64,000 nt of DNA from positions 372,001 through 436,000 of the forward strand of contig JACKPV010000023.1 in NCBI GenBank assembly GCA_024233305.1, in the 5' to 3' direction. The notes beneath the pieces were generated by a model. It searched no databases. It was not told the DNA's origin and was given only the letters and a program-made list of their open reading frames with translations. How positions within the stretch are numbered: position 1 is the stretch's first letter; each line of letters begins with the position of its first letter. The stretch is from Verrucomicrobiales bacterium (GTDB taxonomy: Bacteria > Verrucomicrobiota > Verrucomicrobiia > Limisphaerales > J093). The translations under genes and the position numbers were made by a program. Positions 26,659 to 35,612 of the stretch are shown here, piece after piece.

Positions 26659-27282
26659 TCACCCGCCTAGGTAACGGGCGATGGCTTCGCCGCGGCTGCG
26701 AACGTGGAGTTTTTCGTAGATGTGGCGGAGGTGGGTGTGGATCGTGTCGGCGGTCACTCCCAGTTCCCTGGCAATCTCCTTGGTTCGGTAGCCTTTGGCC
26801 AGGAACTCCAGCGTGTCGCGCTCTCGAGCCGTGAGATCGTCGGCCACCGCCTTGCGGCGACCGCGGGCGTGGAAGTGCTCGACGACCAAACGGGCCACCT
26901 GGCTGGACATCGGCGCGCCCCCTCGATGCACTTCCTGGATCGCGGCCAGAATCGCCGTCGGCGACTGACGTTTGACGAGGTAGCCGCTCGCGCCGGCTTC
27001 AAGGGCTTCGAAAATCTCCTCGGGGCCATCCTCAACCGTCAGCATGAGGATCTGGGTGGCCGGGAACCGTTCCTTGACCCGCCTCGCAAGTTGGACACCG
27101 GACATCCCCGGCAGGTGGCGGTCGAGCAGGAGGACGTCGGGACGCAGCGATCCGAGCCGGGGCAGGGCGGCCTCGGCGCTGGAGAACGCCCCGAGGTTCT
27201 CCAGGCCGTCGGTCCCCACAATCAGGACGGCCAGCCACTGGCGCAAGGGATCGTTGTCCTCGACAATGACGGTGCGAATCAT
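26659..27282 (-). CDS. NarL/FixJ-family response regulator
   Basis: A 207-residue DNA-binding response regulator. The receiver domain spans residues 1-120 with the acidic pocket in VEDND, phosphoacceptor Asp54 in LLLDRHLPG, and the conserved Thr and Lys (MLTVED, YLVKR). The C-terminal LuxR-type helix-turn-helix (about 140-205) reads LTARERDTLEFLAKGYRTKE and IARELGVTADTIHTHLRHIY. Start ATG 27282 overlaps the stop of the sensor kinase gene (ATGA), so kinase and regulator are cotranslated and surely partners. The three secreted-protein genes lie directly downstream on the same strand and are the obvious candidate targets. Confidence 0.93.
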   Translation of the reverse strand: MIRTVIVEDNDPLRQWLAVLIVGTDGLENLGAFSSAEAALPRLGSLRPDVLLLDRHLPGMSGVQLARRVKERFPATQILMLTVEDGPEEIFEALEAGASGYLVKRQSPTAILAAIQEVHRGGAPMSSQVARLVVEHFHARGRRKAVADDLTARERDTLEFLAKGYRTKEIARELGVTADTIHTHLRHIYEKLHVRSRGEAIARYLGG

Positions 27283-30200
27283 GGCGCTTCGGATGAGCTT
27301 GGGGGCACGGGCAACGACGCCTTCGATCGTTGCTTCGGAAGGGCAAGCGGGGCGAGAAAGACGACTCGGGTTCCGTGCCCGGGCTCGCTGGCAACCGAGA
27401 GGCTCCCCCCGATGCCGCGCAGACGTCGCTGCATGTTCTGCAAACCGTTTCCTGTGTCTTCGACCTCGAGATTCAAGTCGTCCGGAACGACGAATCCGCG
27501 GCCGTCGTCCTCGATGGCGATTTCGATGGAGGCGGCATGTGAGCGCACGCGCACGGTTGCGTGGCGGGCGCCCGAATGCCGGGCGATGTTGCTGAAGGCC
27601 TCCTTGGCCGCCAGCAGCAGTTCCCGACGAAAGTGCCCGGAAACCGGTTGATTGGGCCATCGCTCGGGGAGGTCAAAGCGACAGGCGGTCGTGGTGTTGT
27701 GTAGCCGTTCCTCGGCCCATTGGCAGATGCGGCGGGCCAGGCTTCCGACCGAGTCCAGTTTGGGATTCGAGGCCCAGACCACATCGCGCAGGGCTTCGTA
27801 AGCCGCGCGCAAAGTGTTCTCGGTCGCGAGCAGGGCATCGCCACCGTGCTGAACGACGGGCCAGCCTTCGCGCAGGGCGGCGACCTGCATCACGGCGTGG
27901 CCGAGGCTGTTACCGAGGTCGTCATGCAAGTCGCGCCCGATGCGTTCACGCTGCTCACGCAGGGCGATATCACGTTCCAGCGCATGCCGGCGGCGTACCT
28001 GGTGCAGATACCAGAGCAGGACCAGCGCCAGCGACGAGAGCAGCACGACGGGTGCCGTGACCCGGAACCACGCGGTTTCGTGCCAAAAGGGAACGAGGGC
28101 GAGCGTGGCCAGCACGGCCGTCGCAATTTCGCTCTGGAACGGGTCGGTCACCCGGACGTGGAAAGAGTACCGACCGGGCTTCAAGTTGGTGTAGTAAGCC
28201 GTCCTCCGGGTTCCGGCTTGGATCCAATCGTGGTCCAGGCCCTCGAGCCGGTATTGGAACCGGAGGCTCTGTGGCGTGCACAAGTTGAGCGCGGTGTAGT
28301 GGACCTCAAGCGAGTCACCGCTGCCGGCGGCGAGCGTCAAGTGTTCCGGCTCGTGATCGCCGTTGCCCGCCCGGATCCCGGCGACTTGGGTCAACGGATG
28401 CTCATAACTCGGGGAGGACGCGTCGATGACCTGGTAGCGCATGGGGTCGAGGACGACCCGGCCGTTCGCACGCACCAGTTCAAGTTGCACCGGCGGCCGG
28501 TCAGGCAGAGGCGCGATTTCCCGTGGGTCAATGACCACCAGACCCTGGGTCGTGGGAAACAGAAGCCGGCCATCGGCGTCCCGGCAGGCCCCAGGCTGCG
28601 CCTTGCCCGGCACTTCGGTACTCAGGAGGCCGTCGGCTTCGGTGAAGGCCCGGACGTCCAAAGGCGCGGAACCGCCCTTGCCCCGATCCAGCAGAGCCTG
28701 GGGGCTGAGTCGGTAGATCCCCAGCTCTCCGCCGATCCAGAGGTTGCCAAAGTCATCTTCGAGGAGTTGCGAGACGCGATCCGTCGGGAAGCCGTGGGCG
28801 GCGTCGAAAACACGGAACTTCCCGCCCTGGTACACGCTGATCGCCTGGTCCGTGCCCACCCACAGGCGATCCTGGGAATCCACCAGCAAAGCCGTGACCT
28901 GATCCGACGCCAGGCCTTCGCGGGTGGTGAACGCAGTCACCTGCCAGTCTCGCAGCCGGGCCAGCCCGCCATCCTCGGTGCCCAGCCACAGTGCCCCTTC
29001 GGCGTCTTCCGCCACGGCGGTGAAACTGTAGCTCGGGAACTTGTCGGTGATCAGTTCACCGGTCCATGCGCTTTGACTCCCTTGACCGCCGGCAGTCGTT
29101 GGATCAAACCGCACGTAGTCGCCGTCAACGGGTGTCCAAATCACGCCTTCCGGGTCGGCACGCCAGTGCTCGTTGGTTTCCGGCAGAGTACGGAGAAACT
29201 CGGATCGACCATAGCGCCATACCTCGGCTGGTCCGGCTGCAGTCTCCATCGGGTCACGTGGCCAAAAAGGGATTCGCGCATCCACAAGACGACCGAGGAT
29301 GCCGTCCGATGCGAACCAGAGATCGCCGTGTCGATCTTGAACCATGGATCGCACTTCTGATCCCCAAAGCTGTTCCAGCGCCTTCACGACACGGCTGCCA
29401 GCGCGTTCTCCCGGCGGTATCACGCCGTTGTTTGGTGCGATGACCCACCACCGCCCCTCGGCGTCCTCGAACCCGCCGCGCAGGGAGCCGGGCTCCAATC
29501 CCCCGGGCGTTGGGACCGGATGCAGGGAGTCGTCGACCCAGATTCCCATTCCGCCGCGAGTGACCACATGGACTCCCCGAGCTGCTCGAGAAGAGACGGA
29601 AACCACATGATTGTGAGGCAGACCGTCTGACTCGGTGATCACTCTCAAGGGGAGAGGTCGCAGCAAGGTCAAGCCCGCATACCGCGAGCCCACCCAGAGG
29701 TTGCCATCGCGGTCCTCACCGACTCCGTTTACCACGGCGTCCGCCAGGCCAAACTTTGCCTCAACTGGCACAAACCGATCTCCATCGAGGCGGTTCAGTC
29801 GATACCCAATGATCGCCCACACCCGTCCGTGATCGTCCTCGAAGACCTGTTTTGCGCGTTCGTCAGCGGCGGTTTCTCCCTGCCGCCAACTCGTCAGCTC
29901 CCCCTGCTGATAGCGGAACACGCGGTGGTCCGTCCCGAACCAGACACCCCCCTGCCGGGCCTCGCTGATGCACCGAACGACGCCTGGTTGCGGGTCCGCC
30001 TCGGACCACGGCACTTCCCATACCGTCGTGAAATGCCCGGTCCCGACCGCCAGACAGCGCAGTCCGGTGCCGGCACCCACCCAGATCACGCCGCGGGAAT
30101 CCGCCAACACCGAGTAGACGAACTGACGCGGCTGCTGAGGATCCCGATAGGTCGTCCACTCTCCGTCGTGATGCCGGCTCACCCCCTCGCTGGTTCCGAC

Positions 30201-30683
30201 CCATACCGCGCCGTCCGGGGCGACACTCAAGGAGGTGGTTTCCGCTCCGCCCAACCCGTCCTCAACATCAAACCGCCGCACCCCACCGGCCTGGAGGCGC
30301 AGCACCCCTTGCTTGGTCGCCACCCAGAGGGCCCCTGCCCGATCTTCGACGAGTGCCTTGACGACGTCCGACTCAAACGCGCGGCAGTTGCCGCTGTTCA
30401 GCGTCGTGAAGCCGATTCCGTTGAAACGGTAGAGCCCGTCGGGGGTCCCCAGCCAGAGGTAGCCGTCCGCGGTTTGGAGGACGCATTCGATCCAGTTGCC
30501 CGGCAGCCCTTCGGATGTCTTCCAGTGGCGCACCTGCCAGACCGGAAAGTGGATCTCCAGAGGCGTTGTTTCGGAGATCGTCGGGATCTTCGCCTGCGTC
30601 TCCGCCCCGGCGCACTCCGTTCCAGAACACGGCACGAATGCCAGTAGAGCGGCTGTTGCCCACCGCAGCATGAGCCGGACCAT
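27279..30683 (-). CDS. Beta-propeller sensor histidine kinase (two-component regulator propeller / Y_Y_Y type)
   Basis: A 1134-residue membrane sensor. A signal peptide (MVRLMLRWATAALLAFVPCS) is followed by about 14 'two-component regulator propeller' blades (for example W-x-A-T-K-Q-G-V-L-R-L and DGYLWLGTPDGLYRFNG), covering residues about 50-770; then a Y_Y_Y domain (LRFQYRLEGLDHDWIQAGTR), one membrane helix (VTAPVVLLSSLALVLLWYL, about 870-890), a dimerisation/phosphoacceptor domain with DLHDDLGN (His920) and a GHKL ATPase domain with N-box LLLAAKEAFSNIARH (about 1022-1036) and G-box IEDDGRGF. The HisKA_3 type fits the NarL-type partner. In Bacteroidetes similar sensors detect oligosaccharides in the periplasm; here the ligand is unknown. 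An alternative start is the ATG at 30671. Confidence 0.93.
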   Translation of the reverse strand: MVRLMLRWATAALLAFVPCSGTECAGAETQAKIPTISETTPLEIHFPVWQVRHWKTSEGLPGNWIECVLQTADGYLWLGTPDGLYRFNGIGFTTLNSGNCRAFESDVVKALVEDRAGALWVATKQGVLRLQAGGVRRFDVEDGLGGAETTSLSVAPDGAVWVGTSEGVSRHHDGEWTTYRDPQQPRQFVYSVLADSRGVIWVGAGTGLRCLAVGTGHFTTVWEVPWSEADPQPGVVRCISEARQGGVWFGTDHRVFRYQQGELTSWRQGETAADERAKQVFEDDHGRVWAIIGYRLNRLDGDRFVPVEAKFGLADAVVNGVGEDRDGNLWVGSRYAGLTLLRPLPLRVITESDGLPHNHVVSVSSRAARGVHVVTRGGMGIWVDDSLHPVPTPGGLEPGSLRGGFEDAEGRWWVIAPNNGVIPPGERAGSRVVKALEQLWGSEVRSMVQDRHGDLWFASDGILGRLVDARIPFWPRDPMETAAGPAEVWRYGRSEFLRTLPETNEHWRADPEGVIWTPVDGDYVRFDPTTAGGQGSQSAWTGELITDKFPSYSFTAVAEDAEGALWLGTEDGGLARLRDWQVTAFTTREGLASDQVTALLVDSQDRLWVGTDQAISVYQGGKFRVFDAAHGFPTDRVSQLLEDDFGNLWIGGELGIYRLSPQALLDRGKGGSAPLDVRAFTEADGLLSTEVPGKAQPGACRDADGRLLFPTTQGLVVIDPREIAPLPDRPPVQLELVRANGRVVLDPMRYQVIDASSPSYEHPLTQVAGIRAGNGDHEPEHLTLAAGSGDSLEVHYTALNLCTPQSLRFQYRLEGLDHDWIQAGTRRTAYYTNLKPGRYSFHVRVTDPFQSEIATAVLATLALVPFWHETAWFRVTAPVVLLSSLALVLLWYLHQVRRRHALERDIALREQRERIGRDLHDDLGNSLGHAVMQVAALREGWPVVQHGGDALLATENTLRAAYEALRDVVWASNPKLDSVGSLARRICQWAEERLHNTTTACRFDLPERWPNQPVSGHFRRELLLAAKEAFSNIARHSGARHATVRVRSHAASIEIAIEDDGRGFVVPDDLNLEVEDTGNGLQNMQRRLRGIGGSLSVASEPGHGTRVVFLAPLALPKQRSKASLPVPPSSSEAP

Positions 30684-30926
30684 ACCACTGATTCACTCTG
30701 CAAGGCCAGTCTCACGGTTCATGCTTCCCCCGGCTTGGACAAGAACAGCGGGGAACCGTCCGAGACGCACCACACCGGTTGCCGGATCCGGTATCGGCGA
30801 CCTGGCGTGACATGCCTTGCCACGGGCGGAGAGCATCGGGTCGGGCCGTTCCACGCGATATCGAATCCAGAACTCGTGGCGACCGAGGGCCGGGGCTTTG
30901 GTGGCCGGGTTGGGGAAAACGGCGGC

Positions 30927-30969
30927 TTGACGGGTGTTTCAGATGAGTCTACAGTGCGTCTCAAATGAG
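30927..30969 (+). promoter_or_regulatory. Promoter and candidate operator of the Xre-RES toxin-antitoxin pair
   Basis: TTGACG (30927-30932) and TACAGT (30950-30955), 17 bp apart, form a good housekeeping-type promoter. Transcription would start near 30962, almost at the antitoxin ATG (30965), so the mRNA may be leaderless. Two direct repeats, TCAGATGAG (30939-30947, between -35 and -10) and TCAAATGAG (30961-30969, at the start), 22 bp apart, are suitable operator half-sites for autorepression. Confidence 0.55.
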
Positions 30970-31489
30970 AAAGAAAGCTGTCGAACCACCTGCCGCGTCG
31001 CCGTGGCCCGCGGGAGAGGCCGGAACGGCGATGGCGCTGCGAGAAGTGTTGCCGGCCTCGGTCGGTGTGGTTGGCGATTGCGTGCGGCCCGCCGGTAAGT
31101 CGGGGGAGGGCCGTCCGGTTTCGGCCGCCCGGCTGGTTGCGGCGGTGCGCGACGGGTTGCCGCTGGGTGAGTTGGAGGCGTTGCGTCGCAGCCTGGACGT
31201 GCCCATGGAGCGCCTGGCGCCGCGGTTGGGGATCTCGAAAGCGACGTTGCACCGCCGGAAACGGAGCGGGCGGTTGGAGCCGTTGGAATCGGATCGGGTG
31301 CTCCGTTTCGCCCGGTTGCTGGGCCGGGCGGTGGACGTGCTCGAATCGGAGGCAGGGGCGCGGCAGTGGCTGAACTCACCCCAGGTGGGTCTGGGCGGCG
31401 CGGTACCGCTCGATTACGCAGAAACGGAGGTTGGAGCCCGCGAGGTCGAGGATCTGTTGGTGCGGATTGAACTGGGCGTCTACTCGTGA
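30965..31489 (+). CDS. Xre/MbcA/ParS-type antitoxin
   Basis: A 174-residue antitoxin of the class paired with RES-domain toxins. Residues about 65-115 form a Xre-like helix-turn-helix (LDVPMERLAPRLGISKATLH), and residues about 118-174 form the MbcA/ParS/Xre C-terminal toxin-binding domain (RVLRFARLLGRAVDVLESEA ... WLNSPQVGLGGAVPLDYAET). The phrase 'W-L-x-x-P-x-x-x-L-G-G-x-x-P-L-D' is the family hallmark. The product would neutralise the RES toxin by capping its active site and repress its own promoter. The stop overlaps the toxin start. The first 30 residues are Pro/Ala-rich and divergent. Confidence 0.9.
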   Translation: MRKKAVEPPAASPWPAGEAGTAMALREVLPASVGVVGDCVRPAGKSGEGRPVSAARLVAAVRDGLPLGELEALRRSLDVPMERLAPRLGISKATLHRRKRSGRLEPLESDRVLRFARLLGRAVDVLESEAGARQWLNSPQVGLGGAVPLDYAETEVGAREVEDLLVRIELGVYS

Positions 31490-31947
31490 TGCGGCGTGCC
31501 TGGCGGATCGTGAAGGCGAAGCATGCGGCGACCGCCTTCTCGGGCGAAGGCGCCGCGCAGGCAGGCGGGCGTTGGAACTCCCGCAATGTGGCCGTGGTTT
31601 ACGCCAGCGACAGCAAGGCGCTGGCGGCCCTCGAAACCCTGGTGCACCTCAATCCGCCGGTGATGTTTCAATACGTGGTTTTCCAGGTGGGCTTCGAGGC
31701 GTCCCTGATCGAGGACGTGCCGGTTCGTGGCCTGCCGGCGGATTGGCGGGGGGAACCACCGGGGGCCGGGACCCGGGGCATCGGCGATGCCTGGGCGCGT
31801 GAAGCGCGATCGGCGGTGTTGGCGGTGCCGAGTGTGATCGTCTCCGGGGCCACCAACTACGTGTTCAATCCGGCGCATCGGGACTTCCGACGACTCGTGA
31901 TCGATCCGCCCGAACCCTTCGCCTTCGACCCCCGATCGCTTGCCTGA
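31486..31947 (+). CDS. RES-domain toxin (NAD+-degrading type)
   Basis: A 153-residue RES toxin. The conserved core is visible: AAQAGGRWNSRNVAVVYASD (family R-x-G-G-R-W-N-x-x-G-x-x-x-x-Y-x-S, here with the first Arg replaced), ALAALETLVHL, and the C-terminal SVIVSGATNYVFNPAHRDF. In studied members (for example MbcT, Xre-RES systems) such proteins degrade NAD+ and stop growth. Either GTG 31486 (overlapping the antitoxin stop as GTGA) or ATG 31489 is the start; both give the same protein within one residue. The order antitoxin-toxin and tight overlap are standard for this system. Confidence 0.9.
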   Translation: MMRRAWRIVKAKHAATAFSGEGAAQAGGRWNSRNVAVVYASDSKALAALETLVHLNPPVMFQYVVFQVGFEASLIEDVPVRGLPADWRGEPPGAGTRGIGDAWAREARSAVLAVPSVIVSGATNYVFNPAHRDFRRLVIDPPEPFAFDPRSLA

Positions 31948-32042
31948 ACGTCCAGCGTCCAGTCTCCACCTGACTTGCCAAACGCGCTCGCCCTGCGTCG
32001 GTTTTTGACTTTTGGACCGGCATCCTCCAGCCTGCCCGCAGG

Positions 32043-33365
32043 ATGAACATTGTTCGCTATCGGGATGCCGGTTACGCCGGGACCATTGAGGCCCTGGCCC
32101 GCGCTTCCAGTCTGTTCGACCCGGAAATTGAGCGTCGCACGCGCGCCATCATCGAGGCGGTCCAGGCGGACGGCGACGCGGCCCTCGCGGATTGCGCCCG
32201 GCGCTTTGATCAGGTGGAGCTCCGGCCCGGCCAGTTCGCCGTCACGCAGGCCGAACTGCTGAATGCGTCGGTCCAGGCCACGGCCGGGCTGCGGCGCGCC
32301 CTCCGGTTCGCGATCCGGAACATCGGCGAGTTCAGCCGCCGGTCGCTCCGCAAGGGTTGGTCGGGACGGAACCCGCAGGGAGCGAAAGTCGGGGAGAAGT
32401 ATGATCCCTTCAACCGGGTCGGTCTCTACGTGCCGGGGGGAACGGCGCCGTTGGTTTCCACCACCCTCATGACCATCGTCCTGGCGCGCGTGGCCGGGTG
32501 TCGGGAGATTGTGGTCTGCACGCCCTGCAATCGCGAAGGCGCCATCAATCCCGCGCTCCTGCTGGGCGCCCGGATGGCCGGCGCCACGGAGATCTACCGC
32601 CTGGGCGGCGCCCACGCCATCGCCGCCCTGGCCCTCGGTACCCCGACCATCCGGCCTGTGCAGAAGATCTTCGGCCCGGGGAATGCCTATGTGGTCGCGG
32701 CCAAACGACTTTTGTTCGGTCACGTGGCCATCGACCTGCTGCCCGGTCCGAGTGAGGTGCTGGTGCTCGCCGACGATTCCGCGGATCCGGCCTTCGTGGC
32801 GGCGGATCTGCTGGCGCAGGCGGAACACGGTTCGGGCCATGAGCGGGTCTGGCTGGTCACGCCTTCCGCCCGCTTGATGCAGGGCGTGGAACGGGAGATC
32901 AAGCGCCAGTTGCCGCAGCTCACCCGGCGCGATTACATCGAAAAGGCGCTCGCCGGCAACGGGTGGTTGATCCAGGTGAAATCCCTGGCGGAAGGCGTCG
33001 AACTCGCCAACCGCATCGCGCCCGAACACTGCGAGATCGTGGCCCGCAACGGGCGCGCCCTTTCCCGCCGGATCGTGACCGCCGGGGCGATCTTTCTCGG
33101 CGCCTGGTCACCGACGGTTCTCGGGGATTACGTGGCCGGGCCGAGCCACACCCTGCCGACGGGCGGTGCCGGGCGCAGTTTTCCCGGGCTCACCGCCGAC
33201 CAGTTCCAGCGACGCACAAGTGTGGTGGAATACTCGCCGGCCTCGCTCCGCCGTTCCATCGAGGCGGTCCAGGCCTTTGCGGAGCTGGAAGGGCTCGACG
33301 CGCACGGGCGTTCCGCTTCGATTCGCCTGGACGGGGATGGCAAGCCGACGCGGAAGGGCCGGTAA
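32043..33365 (+). CDS. hisD: Histidinol dehydrogenase
   Basis: A 440-residue enzyme for the last two steps of histidine synthesis, oxidising L-histidinol to L-histidine with NAD+ in the cytoplasm. Family motifs: YVPGGTAPLVSTTLM (about residue 124), GPGNAYVVAAKR, the signature IDLLPGPSEVLVLAD, zinc/active-site region AEHGSGH, the catalytic Glu-His pair in APEHCEIV (general base motif EHxE) and GPSHTLPTGGAGRSFPGL near the end. Length is normal. The ATG at 32043 starts right where homology starts. It is 30 bp upstream of hisC, so both are probably one transcript; other his genes are not in the window. Confidence 0.96.
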   Translation: MNIVRYRDAGYAGTIEALARASSLFDPEIERRTRAIIEAVQADGDAALADCARRFDQVELRPGQFAVTQAELLNASVQATAGLRRALRFAIRNIGEFSRRSLRKGWSGRNPQGAKVGEKYDPFNRVGLYVPGGTAPLVSTTLMTIVLARVAGCREIVVCTPCNREGAINPALLLGARMAGATEIYRLGGAHAIAALALGTPTIRPVQKIFGPGNAYVVAAKRLLFGHVAIDLLPGPSEVLVLADDSADPAFVAADLLAQAEHGSGHERVWLVTPSARLMQGVEREIKRQLPQLTRRDYIEKALAGNGWLIQVKSLAEGVELANRIAPEHCEIVARNGRALSRRIVTAGAIFLGAWSPTVLGDYVAGPSHTLPTGGAGRSFPGLTADQFQRRTSVVEYSPASLRRSIEAVQAFAELEGLDAHGRSASIRLDGDGKPTRKGR

Positions 33366-33395
33366 CCCCGCGACGGCCAGCTTTCAACCGCCCCC

Positions 33396-34541
33396 ATGTC
33401 TCCGTCCCTTCCCGCCAACGCGCGCCGTGTCGAACGGCTGGTCCGACCGCTGGTCCGCCGGTTGCACGCCTATGTGCCGGGCGAGCAGCCCAAGGTGCGC
33501 GGCCTGATCAAGCTCAACACCAACGAGAACCCCTGCCCGCCGTCGCCGCGCGTTCTGGACGCCGTGCGCCAGGCGGTTGATGGCCGGTTGCGGCTCTACC
33601 CGAACCCCTCGGCCGAACCGTTGCGCGAAGGTCTCGCCCGATGGCACGGATGCGACCCCGCGAACGTGATCATCGGGAACGGTTCCGACGAACTGCTGGC
33701 CCTGGCCACGCGGGCCTTCGTCGAACCGCTGGCGGCCCGGCGGGGAAAGCGTTCATCCCCCGCCACGATCCAGTATTTCACGCCCAGCTATTCCCTGTAT
33801 CCGGTCCTGGCCGACATTCACGGCGCGCGGCACAACGCCGTCCCGTTGCCCGCGGATTTCTCGCTGCCCCCGGTGCGCGAATTGCGCCAGGCGGGCCGCT
33901 GGGATTTCCGGGCGGCGCTCACCTATGTGACGACACCCAATGCGCCCAGCGGCCGCGGGTATCCCACCGACGCCCTCGAGGCGCTCTGCCGCGCCCAGAA
34001 AGGCGTCATCATCCTGGACGAAGCCTACGTGGACTTCGCCGGCGAAGACGCCCTGGCGCTGGCGTTGCGGCATCCGCACGTGCTGGTTTCGCGCACCTTC
34101 TCGAAGGCTTACTCGCTCTGCTTCCAACGCGTCGGCTACTTCATCGGCGCACCCGAATTGATCAGCGCGCTGCACCGCATCCGGGACAGCTACAACGTCA
34201 ACGGACTCGGGCAGGTGGCGGCCTGTGCCACCCTGGAGGACCTGGATTACTACCGGGCCAACTTCGCGGCGATCATTGCCACCCGTGAGCGTCTGACCGA
34301 GGCTCTGGGGGCGCTTGGCTTCGAGGTGCTGCCGAGCCGGACGAACTTCATCCTCGCCCGCCCGCCGGGGCCGCCCGCCGCCGAGTGGCTGCAACGTCTC
34401 CGGGAGAAGAAGATCCTGGTACGCTGGTTCAGCGATCCGCGCGTCAGCGATTGCTTGCGCATCACGATCGGGACGGACGGAGAAGCAGATGCCCTTCTGC
34501 GCGCCGTGCGCCGAATCCGCAAGGCCGTCCCGCTGGCCTGA
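33396..34541 (+). CDS. hisC: Histidinol-phosphate aminotransferase
   Basis: A 381-residue fold-type I PLP aminotransferase. Seen: IKLNTNENPCPPSPRV (typical HisC opening), GNGSDELLALATRAF, the substrate region TTPNAPSGRGYP, DEAYVDFAG before the PLP site, and the PLP Lys237 in SRTFSKAYSLCFQRVGY, plus the C-terminal Arg motif LRITIGTDGEADALL. It converts imidazole-acetol phosphate and glutamate to histidinol phosphate. The pairing with hisD supports histidine synthesis over other aminotransferase roles. The 97 bp after it, before the convergent nitrilase gene, show no clear terminator. Confidence 0.94.
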   Translation: MSPSLPANARRVERLVRPLVRRLHAYVPGEQPKVRGLIKLNTNENPCPPSPRVLDAVRQAVDGRLRLYPNPSAEPLREGLARWHGCDPANVIIGNGSDELLALATRAFVEPLAARRGKRSSPATIQYFTPSYSLYPVLADIHGARHNAVPLPADFSLPPVRELRQAGRWDFRAALTYVTTPNAPSGRGYPTDALEALCRAQKGVIILDEAYVDFAGEDALALALRHPHVLVSRTFSKAYSLCFQRVGYFIGAPELISALHRIRDSYNVNGLGQVAACATLEDLDYYRANFAAIIATRERLTEALGALGFEVLPSRTNFILARPPGPPAAEWLQRLREKKILVRWFSDPRVSDCLRITIGTDGEADALLRAVRRIRKAVPLA

Positions 34542-34638
34542 GCGAATGGGCGCCAAGGACCTCCCTCCGTCCGACGGGAAGCAGGCCCGGAGAGCGGGCG
34601 AGGGGAACCGTCCCGTTGCCCCACGGCCTCCACCGACC

Positions 34639-35544
34639 TCACTTGAGGGCCCCAAGCAGGCGGGCGTTATCGGTCCGTTGGCGTACTTGGGCCGCCCGTA
34701 TCATGCCACGCCAGAAAGGAGCCATGAAGCGCGGCTGCTGGCGGCTGTCGGCGGCGTAACGTCCGGTCGCCAGCGCGAGGTTCAAGGTGGCGACCGCCAG
34801 GCCCTCTTCGCGATTGCCGATCCAGTCCAGCCGGGTGGTGTCCGGCGCGACGATCTTCGTGTCGCCGGCGGACCATTTCCCGTTGTCCTGCGGGCCGACC
34901 GTGTTGGCGAAGACGTAGAAGATTGCATTCTCGAAGGCGCGGGGCACGGCGCCGTCGCGACCGTTGCGTTTGGTTCGGCTGACCCGCAAGGCGTCCAACC
35001 CGGCGTTCGGATGGAACAGCACGCGGGCGCCCATCATCACCGGCAAACGAACCAGCTCAGGGTAGCGGCGTTCATGGCAGATGATGGCGGTTGCCGGGAC
35101 GCCGCCAAGCTCGAAGAGCGACACGGCGTTGCCGGGCGAATAGACCGCACGATCACCGGGGGTAAGCTGGCACTTCGCGTAGGCGTGGATCGCCCGCCCG
35201 TCCGCGGCAAAGACGACCAGGCAGTTGTGAATGCGGCGTCCGACCCAGAGCGGTGAACCCACCAGCACGGCGATTTGATGTTCGGCGGCAAGCCGGCTGA
35301 TTTCGCGGAGACCCTCGCTGACCCGGGTCCGGCCGATTGCGGCGGGGTGGGCCAGGTAGCTCGTGAGGGCGCACTCGGGCAGCAACAGCGCCCCGGCCCG
35401 TCGACGCCGGGCCGCGCGAATCATGGCGGTGATCTTCGCGATGTTCCGCTCGACCGAGCTGGTCGAGTTCATTTGCGCCGCGGCCACCCGGAGCGTGGCC
35501 GGGACCGGACGGGAACTGGATCGGTTCACGGGGGTTTGCACCAC
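34639..35544 (-). CDS. Carbon-nitrogen hydrolase (nitrilase superfamily)
   Basis: A 301-residue cytoplasmic amidohydrolase. The catalytic triad is intact: Glu57 in LLLPECAL, Lys124 in AYAKCQLTPGD and Cys156 in IICHERRYPE, the last being the nucleophile. The Cys neighbourhood (C-H-E-R/D-R-x-P-E) is typical of aliphatic amidase/carbamoylase-like branches. The substrate cannot be assigned. About 19 N-terminal residues precede the first core strand (LRVAAAQMNST), so the start might be later, but no better ATG is evident. It is convergent with hisC and divergent from the glycosidase-like gene, with a palindromic repeat unit in the upstream intergenic space. Confidence 0.88.
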   Translation of the reverse strand: MVQTPVNRSSSRPVPATLRVAAAQMNSTSSVERNIAKITAMIRAARRRRAGALLLPECALTSYLAHPAAIGRTRVSEGLREISRLAAEHQIAVLVGSPLWVGRRIHNCLVVFAADGRAIHAYAKCQLTPGDRAVYSPGNAVSLFELGGVPATAIICHERRYPELVRLPVMMGARVLFHPNAGLDALRVSRTKRNGRDGAVPRAFENAIFYVFANTVGPQDNGKWSAGDTKIVAPDTTRLDWIGNREEGLAVATLNLALATGRYAADSRQQPRFMAPFWRGMIRAAQVRQRTDNARLLGALK

Positions 35545-35612
35545 GCCATTCTATCCGCAACCGCGAGGCCGCACCAGAGCACGCCGCGCCCAGCCGTTTC
35601 CATTCAACACCT

